Source of the DNA: Arthrobacter sp. V1I9
Lineage (GTDB): Bacteria; Actinomycetota; Actinomycetes; Actinomycetales; Micrococcaceae
Direction: 5' to 3'
Assembly: GCF_030817075.1 (NCBI RefSeq)
Contig: NZ_JAUSYU010000001.1
Location: forward strand, 868,001 to 932,000
Length of the DNA stretch: 64,000 nt
This document shows, piece after piece, positions 59,367-64,000 of the stretch. Position 1 is the first letter of the stretch; each line of letters begins with the position of its first letter. The translations under genes and the position numbers were made by a program. The notes under the pieces were generated by a model. That model was not told the DNA's origin and did no database searches. It saw only the letters and a program-made list of their open reading frames with translations.

Positions 59367-60166
59367 CACCGGCAGCAGCCGGTCGCAAGCGTCCGGCTGC
59401 TGCCGCGCTGGTGTCAGCACTGCTCTGGCTCCTGGCCGGTTGCGGGCTGGGCGATCCGGCTCCGCCTGCTCCGTTACCGCCGGCCAAGCCCGGTGCTCTG
59501 CACATCGCCGTCCCCGCCTACGTAGATCCGACCGACGCGCCCTACTGGGAGTCGGTGATCGACGCCGCGCCACAGCTCCGCGACGTCATCGTCAACCCCA
59601 GTAACGGGCCCGGGGCAGCGGTTTCCGATGAGCATGTCCGGCTCATCGGGGCTCTGCGCGATGCAGGTGTCCGGGTGCTGGGCTACGTCATGACGGGGTG
59701 GGGCGGCCGAAACCCCGACGAAGTGACGCGGGATATCGACCGCTGGCGGGATTGGTACGGCGTCGATGACATCTTCCTGGACGAGGCGGCCTCGGCACCA
59801 GGGGAGATCGGCACCTACGCAGGCTATACCGCCGGGATCCATCGAACCGGTGGGATCGCAGTTCTCAACCCGGGGATAATCCCTGACCGCGGCTACTTCG
59901 AATTCGCCGATGCGATCGTGACCTTCGAGGATCCGTTTGCCGGTTACTTCTCGAGCGAGCAACCCCCGGAGTGGCTTCAGACGCAGTCACGTACCGAGGT
60001 GTGGCACATTATCAGCGGTGCCCCGGAGGGCCGCCTCGGTGACGTGTTGGACCGAGCCCGGCAGCAGGGGGCGGGCAAAATTTTCGTGACCGACGACGAG
60101 GAACCGAATCCTTACGACAGCCTTCCCACCTACTGGTCAGCGAAGCAGGACTCCGTCGACGGGTAG
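59363..60166 (+). CDS. Spherulin-4-like lipoprotein, copy 2
   Basis: A 267-residue lipoprotein. RKRPAAAALVSALLWLLAGC is a lipoprotein signal peptide with lipobox LAGC, so it is anchored at the cell surface. The domain matches spherulation-specific family 4 (GH114-like): HIAVPAYVDPTDAPYWESVI, IVNPSNGPGAAVSDEHV, VRVLGYVMTGWGGRNPDEV and WYGVDDIFLDEAASAPGEIG, where the Asp-Glu would be catalytic. It is the last gene of the operon and overlaps the previous one by 4 bases. It may trim or release the exopolysaccharide. It is only distantly like copy 1, so it is not a recent duplicate. Confidence 0.82.
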   Translation: MTPAAAGRKRPAAAALVSALLWLLAGCGLGDPAPPAPLPPAKPGALHIAVPAYVDPTDAPYWESVIDAAPQLRDVIVNPSNGPGAAVSDEHVRLIGALRDAGVRVLGYVMTGWGGRNPDEVTRDIDRWRDWYGVDDIFLDEAASAPGEIGTYAGYTAGIHRTGGIAVLNPGIIPDRGYFEFADAIVTFEDPFAGYFSSEQPPEWLQTQSRTEVWHIISGAPEGRLGDVLDRARQQGAGKIFVTDDEEPNPYDSLPTYWSAKQDSVDG

Positions 60167-60201
60167 CCCGGGCCGGCCGCCGGAAACTATCCCGCCAGGG
60201 A

Positions 60202-61266
60202 CTATCCCGCCTGCGAGCGCGTCGTCCGTTTGGCTACCAGGTTCTTGCGGGCGGTCCGCAGCATATCCACCGTGAGGACCAGCAACGCCACCCAGACCAC
60301 GCCAAACCCGATCCAGCGGTCCAGGGTCATCGCTTCGCGGAAAACCACGAGGGCGATGATGAACTGCAGCAGGGGTGCGAAATACTGGAGCAGCCCGATG
60401 GTGGTCATGGGGAGCCGTCGGGCCGAAGCGCCGAAGAACAGTAGGGGAACGGCAGTGATCACACCGGAGGCCAGCAGCAGCCAGAAGTGGCCCGGGCCCT
60501 GCGTGGTCAGCGTGGCGGTTCCGGCTGCGGCAAGGTAAATCATGGTGACCGCAGCAAACGGGGCCAGCACCATGGTCTCCACGCTGAGGCTCGTGGCGGC
60601 ATCCACCTTGGGGCCGACGCGCTTCTTAACGAAGCCGTAGAGGCCAAAGCTGAAGGCAAGGGTCAGGGCGATCCACGGCAGCTTGCCGTAGGAGTACGTG
60701 AGGACGCCCACCGCAACGAACCCGATGGCCACTGCCGCCCACTGGAGCGGGCGGAGCTTCTCCTTCAGCACAAAGACGCCCAGTAAGACGGAGACCAGGG
60801 GATTAATGAAATAGCCGAGGGACGCCTCCACGGCCTGGCCGGTGGTCACCCCGTAGGTGTACGTCAGCCAGTTGACAGCGATCAGGAAGGCGGCCAGGGC
60901 TAGTGAACCAAAGACAGTGCGGTCACGGAGGGCGCGGCCCAGGGTGGACCAGGAGCGGGTAACGGTGATGAGGAGCGCGCAGAACAGCAGCGACCACACC
61001 ACGCGGTTTGCCACAATTTCGACGGCGCCCGCCGGCATCAGGACGAAGAAGTACAGGGGGAGCAGCCCCCAAAGTCCGTAGGCCCCGATGCCAAAGAGGA
61101 CTCCCGCCGTCGTCTCCTTGTCCACCGCCTTGGGCGGCGCGCCCTTGGTGCCTGCCGCCGCTGCCTGCGTTGCCGTTTCTGGCAGCGAGGGCGACGCCGA
61201 AGGAGATGCCTGGGCAGGGACGCGGGCAGGGGAAGGGGATCCATCGGGAGAAGGCACGACATCCAT
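60202..61266 (-). CDS. rarD: EamA-family transporter RarD
   Basis: A 354-residue membrane protein of the drug/metabolite transporter superfamily with about ten helices. GVLFGIGAYGLWGLLPLYFFVL, FLIAVNWLTYTYGVTTGQAVEASLGYFINPLVSVLLGVFVLKEKLRPLQWAAV and RLPMTTIGLLQYFAPLLQFIIALVVFREAM are RarD hallmarks. The first 50 residues are hydrophilic and rich in Ala, Pro and Ser. I chose the ATG at 61266; longer readings run through the intergenic palindrome. It is convergent with the Pel-like operon and divergent from the topoisomerase gene. Its substrate is unknown. Confidence 0.9.
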   Translation of the reverse strand: MDVVPSPDGSPSPARVPAQASPSASPSLPETATQAAAAGTKGAPPKAVDKETTAGVLFGIGAYGLWGLLPLYFFVLMPAGAVEIVANRVVWSLLFCALLITVTRSWSTLGRALRDRTVFGSLALAAFLIAVNWLTYTYGVTTGQAVEASLGYFINPLVSVLLGVFVLKEKLRPLQWAAVAIGFVAVGVLTYSYGKLPWIALTLAFSFGLYGFVKKRVGPKVDAATSLSVETMVLAPFAAVTMIYLAAAGTATLTTQGPGHFWLLLASGVITAVPLLFFGASARRLPMTTIGLLQYFAPLLQFIIALVVFREAMTLDRWIGFGVVWVALLVLTVDMLRTARKNLVAKRTTRSQAG

Positions 61267-61300
61267 AACATCATTCCCAGGGCAGGTATTCCGGCAAATA

Positions 61301-61314
61301 GTCAGTAGGCTTGC
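61301..61314. promoter_or_regulatory. Palindrome-family site between rarD and topoisomerase IB
   Basis: GTCAGTAGGCTTGC; the reverse complement differs at one base from 43925-43938. It lies 34 bases from the rarD start and 36 from the topoisomerase start and could serve either. Confidence 0.4.
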
Positions 61315-61350
61315 TTTTATGATATTTGCCGATTGGCCAGAGGCCACCTG

Positions 61351-62349
61351 ATGAGGCTCCGCCGCAGCAACGCGTCGGGGCGCGGTTACCGCCGGGTCGC
61401 CGCAGGCAAGGGCTTCAGCTACCGGGACCTCGATGGTTCAACGCTGCCGCCGGGCGATGTCCGGGAGCGGCTGGAGAGCATTGGCATCCCGCCCGCCTGG
61501 ACCGACGTGTGGATCGCTCCGTTTGAAAACGGCCATATCCAGGCCACCGGGGTGGATGCAGTGGGTCGGCGGCAGTACATTTACCATCCCGAATGGCGGG
61601 AACGTAAGGACCGGGTGAAGTTCGACCGGGCCCTGCAGCTGGCTGAATCGCTGCCCGCCGCCCGCCGGAGGGTCACCATGGACCTGCGCGGCGAAGGCTT
61701 CTCCCGGGACCGCGTCCTCGCCGGGGCGTTCAGGATGCTGGACAGCGGCTCCCTGCGCGTGGGGTCCGAGCGGTACACCAACGAAAACGGCAGCCATGGG
61801 CTCGCCACCCTGCTTTGCGCCCACGTCCAGGTGCGCAAGGACAGGATCCTCCTGAGGTTTCCGGCCAAGAGCGGCAAGGACTGGGAATCGGAAATCCGCG
61901 ACGCCGACCTCGCCGCCCTCCTGCGCCTGCTCAAGCGCCGCGGCCCCAACGCCAGGCTCATGGCCTACAAGGAGGGTCGGCACTGGCGCCCCGTCACCAG
62001 CGCCGACATTAATGCCTACGTCAAGGAGCGGACCGGCTCGGACTTCACCGCCAAGGACTTCCGCACACTGCGGGGCACTGTGGCAGCTGCCGCCAGCCTG
62101 GCCCGGACCGGTGCCCAGCGGACGGCGGCCAAACGCAAGAGGGCCATCAGCCGGGCAATGATGGAAGCGTCCGAGGTGCTGGGCAACACGCCGTCGATCG
62201 CCCGCAAGAGCTACGTGGACCCGCGCGTCCTGGACCACTACCACGAGGGCGAAACCATCGACCCCAAGCGGCCCGACTCGGCTGAATCGGAGCTGCGGGC
62301 GCTGCTCTACCGCGAAGGCAACGTTGTCCCGCTGGAAAAAAGCGGTTAA
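61351..62349 (+). CDS. DNA topoisomerase IB
   Basis: A 332-residue type IB topoisomerase of the poxvirus/bacterial type, relaxing supercoils through a 3'-phosphotyrosyl link. The N-terminal DNA-binding domain reads GFSYRDLDGSTLPPGDVRERLESIGIPPAWTDVWIAP. The catalytic domain shows RMLDSGSLRVGSERYTNENGSHGLATLL, the lysine in VRKDRILLRFPAKSGK, the arginine in KDFRTLRGTVAAA, and the nucleophile tyrosine in ARKSYVDPRVLD near residue 290. The ATG at 61351 was chosen as the best conventional start near the domain. It stands alone between rarD and the second fpr gene. Confidence 0.93.
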   Translation: MRLRRSNASGRGYRRVAAGKGFSYRDLDGSTLPPGDVRERLESIGIPPAWTDVWIAPFENGHIQATGVDAVGRRQYIYHPEWRERKDRVKFDRALQLAESLPAARRRVTMDLRGEGFSRDRVLAGAFRMLDSGSLRVGSERYTNENGSHGLATLLCAHVQVRKDRILLRFPAKSGKDWESEIRDADLAALLRLLKRRGPNARLMAYKEGRHWRPVTSADINAYVKERTGSDFTAKDFRTLRGTVAAAASLARTGAQRTAAKRKRAISRAMMEASEVLGNTPSIARKSYVDPRVLDHYHEGETIDPKRPDSAESELRALLYREGNVVPLEKSG

Positions 62350-62451
62350 TGCATTGGTTTCGGGCAGCAGTGCGCCGCGGAAACGGCCAATTAGAATAAG
62401 TGATTGTGCGCTGCTCCTGCCGCGCAATGTCATCGGTCAGAAGGGTCCCAG

Positions 62452-63897
62452 GTGTCCAACCACGGCGAAACCACCCCCGCACGTCCCCTCCGCGTAGCGA
62501 TTGTGGGCGCGGGACCGGCCGGCGTCTACGCTGCGGACATCCTCACCAAGTCCAGGGGCGTGGCGGACGGCGACTTCGAGGTCAGCATCGACCTCTTCGA
62601 GGCCTACCCTGCGCCGTATGGGCTGATCCGCTACGGCGTGGCGCCGGACCACCCCCGGATCAAGGGGATCGTCAATGCCCTCCACAAGGTCCTGGACCGC
62701 GGCGACATCCGGTTCCTGGGCAATGTGACGTACGGCCGGGACCTCACCCTGCACGATTTCCGCGCCTTCTACGACGCCGTCATCTTCTCCACCGGTGCCA
62801 TCAAGGACGCAGACCTGAACATCCCCGGAATCGACCTGCAGGGCTCCTTCGGCGGGGCTGACTTCGTTTCCTGGTACGACGGCCACCCCGATGTTCCCCG
62901 TGAGTGGCCGCTGGAGGCCAAAGAAATTGCCGTCATCGGTAATGGCAACGTGGCCCTGGACGTGGCCCGGATGCTGGTGAAGCACCCGGAAGAACTGCTG
63001 ACCACCGAGATCCCGGACAACGTTTATCAGGGCCTGAAGGCCTCGCCGGTCACGGACGTGCACGTCTTCGGCCGCCGCGGCCCGGCCCAGGTGAAGTTCA
63101 CGCCCTTGGAGCTGCGGGAGCTCAGCCACATGAATGACGTGGACATTGTGCTTTACCCGGAGGACTTCGAGTTTGATGAAGCCTCCGATGAGGCGATCCG
63201 CAGCAACAACCAGATCAAGACCATGGTGAACACGCTGACCAACTGGCTGGTGGAGGAGCACACCGAGTCCGAAAACCCCTCCTCCCGCCGCCTGCACCTG
63301 CACTTCCTGCACAGCCCGGTTGAGATTTACGACGACGGCGGGTTGGGCAAGGTGGGCGGGATCAAGTTTGAGCGCATGCAGCTTGACGGCACGGGCAACG
63401 CCAAGGGAACGGGTGAGTTCATCGACTATCCCGTGCAGGCGGTCTACCGCGCAATCGGTTATCACGGTTCGGCCCTGGACGAGCTGGAGTACGACGCCAA
63501 GCGCGGCGTCATCCCCAATGAGGGCGGCCGCGTGCTGGACGCCGAAGGCAAGCCCGTGCCGGGGATCTACGCCACCGGCTGGATCAAGCGCGGACCCGTG
63601 GGCCTGATCGGCCACACCAAGGGCGACGCCTTGGAAACCATTGGCTTCCTGCTCGAGGACCGGCTCACCCTGCCGCCCGCCCGGAACCCTGACCCGCAGG
63701 CCATCATCAACCTGCTGGAAGAGCGCGGAATCGAATACACCACTTGGGAAGGCTGGAACAAGCTCGACGCCCACGAAGCAGGCCTGGGTGCAGCGTGGAC
63801 CGGGCCGGAAGGCACGGACCACGTGGTGCGCGAACGCATCAAGGTGGTGCCGCGCGAGGAGATGATCCGTATCTCCCGCGGAACGCGCAGCAACTAG
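62452..63897 (+). CDS. Ferredoxin/flavodoxin-NADP+ reductase, FprA-type (copy 2)
   Basis: A 481-residue flavoprotein very close to the fprA gene at 37809. VAIVGAGPAGVYAADILTKS, PAPYGLIRYGVAPDHPRIKG, IAVIGNGNVALDVARMLVKH, GRRGPAQVKFTPLELREL and YATGWIKRGPVGLIGHTKGD are kept. Differences lie in the mid region (EEHTESENPSS) and the last 60 residues. The GTG at 62452 has AGAAGG 8 bases upstream, and a -10-like TAGAAT lies at 62392. It is 24 kb from sulfur genes and has no ferredoxin beside it, so its partner may differ. The 3' end overlaps the galE-like gene by 4 bases. Confidence 0.92.
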   Translation: MSNHGETTPARPLRVAIVGAGPAGVYAADILTKSRGVADGDFEVSIDLFEAYPAPYGLIRYGVAPDHPRIKGIVNALHKVLDRGDIRFLGNVTYGRDLTLHDFRAFYDAVIFSTGAIKDADLNIPGIDLQGSFGGADFVSWYDGHPDVPREWPLEAKEIAVIGNGNVALDVARMLVKHPEELLTTEIPDNVYQGLKASPVTDVHVFGRRGPAQVKFTPLELRELSHMNDVDIVLYPEDFEFDEASDEAIRSNNQIKTMVNTLTNWLVEEHTESENPSSRRLHLHFLHSPVEIYDDGGLGKVGGIKFERMQLDGTGNAKGTGEFIDYPVQAVYRAIGYHGSALDELEYDAKRGVIPNEGGRVLDAEGKPVPGIYATGWIKRGPVGLIGHTKGDALETIGFLLEDRLTLPPARNPDPQAIINLLEERGIEYTTWEGWNKLDAHEAGLGAAWTGPEGTDHVVRERIKVVPREEMIRISRGTRSN

Positions 63898-64000
63898 CCG
63901 TCTGAGGAGTAACCCAGGGGGTTTGTCTGCTGCCAACGCCAGTGGTCTTGGCACATCTGGCTGAGATCCCGGTGGGCGGCCCAGCTCAAGTCGGCGAGGG
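63894..64000 (-). CDS. UDP-glucose 4-epimerase (GalE-like), C-terminal end
   Basis: The last 34 residues of a minus-strand gene that continues beyond the window, reading LADLSWAAHRDLSQMCQDHW, then RWQQTNPLGYSSDG. This is the typical end of GalE-type epimerases, in which a tryptophan-rich WRWQ...NPxGY follows a DxMCxDxW helix. Its TAG (63894-63896) lies in the stop region of the convergent fpr gene. GalE would supply UDP-galactose or, in some forms, UDP-GalNAc, the sugar of Pel-type polymer; with 3.7 kb between, the link is only a possibility. Confidence 0.75.
   Translation of the reverse strand, partial: LADLSWAAHRDLSQMCQDHWRWQQTNPLGYSSDG

Overview
The window looks like a chromosomal segment of a high-GC Gram-positive bacterium of the Micrococcaceae, most likely Arthrobacter or Pseudarthrobacter. 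This rests on the strongly GC-biased third codon positions, frequent GTG starts, the menaquinone (not ubiquinone) pathway, a mycobacterial-type sulfite reductase, FprA-type ferredoxin reductases and actinobacterial families such as AbiEi-DUF559, PucR and DUF1206. The assignment is inferred from protein style, not from a marker gene. No rRNA, tRNA or CRISPR array was seen.

Layout. 0-4.5 kb: the end of a nitrilase-family gene, a PuuD-like hydrolase, then a GCS2 carboxylate-amine ligase plus an asparagine-synthase-like amidotransferase, preceded by a 27-codon coupled leader ORF. 4.5-6.4 kb: PAP2 phosphatase and an ArsR/SRPBCC pair. 6.4-21.3 kb: menaquinone genes (menC, menD, isochorismate synthase, menG, a MenJ-like reductase, a polyprenyl diphosphate synthase), interrupted by a Tat-exported PhoX with a PHO-box-like promoter, a frameshifted VOC gene, an aminotransferase and a polar amino-acid ABC transporter. 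21.3-23.9 kb: accessory genes (AbiEi-DUF559, a SUKH-like protein, a TRIC channel). 23.9-39.3 kb: sulfur assimilation (CbiX chelatase, sir-cysH-cysD-cysN, a sulfonate-type ABC transporter, siroheme synthase, ferredoxin reductase), with rtcB, a glycerophosphodiesterase and an Hpt-like protein between. 39.4-47.7 kb: membrane and stress-type genes, a GntR/CynX-type transporter pair and a CYTH-CHAD protein. 47.7-49 kb: an intact IS481-family element inside a 56-bp tandem repeat. 49-53.4 kb: a GABA/putrescine locus (PucR, a frameshifted aldehyde dehydrogenase, gabT). 53.4-60.2 kb: a tightly coupled Pel-like exopolysaccharide operon behind a structured leader. 60.2-64 kb: rarD, topoisomerase IB, a second ferredoxin reductase paralogue and the 3' end of a galE-like gene.

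How the genes work together. Sir, CysH, CysD and CysN reduce sulfate to sulfide. CbiX and CysG supply siroheme to Sir, and FprA can supply electrons through ferredoxin. sir, cysG and the sulfonate-binding protein gene all have a promoter-like element whose -10 box lies six bases before the ATG, suggesting leaderless, possibly co-regulated transcripts. The men genes together would make a partially saturated menaquinone.

The most interesting region is the Pel-like operon: a 43-codon small ORF, a helical-repeat protein, a PelF-type glycosyltransferase, a PelG-type membrane protein, an unrecognised secreted protein and two GH114/spherulin-4-type proteins, all overlapping end to start. Its roughly 250-nt leader carries several perfect hairpins and sequences complementary to the first gene's Shine-Dalgarno and start codon. 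Two genes (VOC and aldehyde dehydrogenase) carry single-base frameshifts in homopolymers and may be either real lesions or assembly errors.
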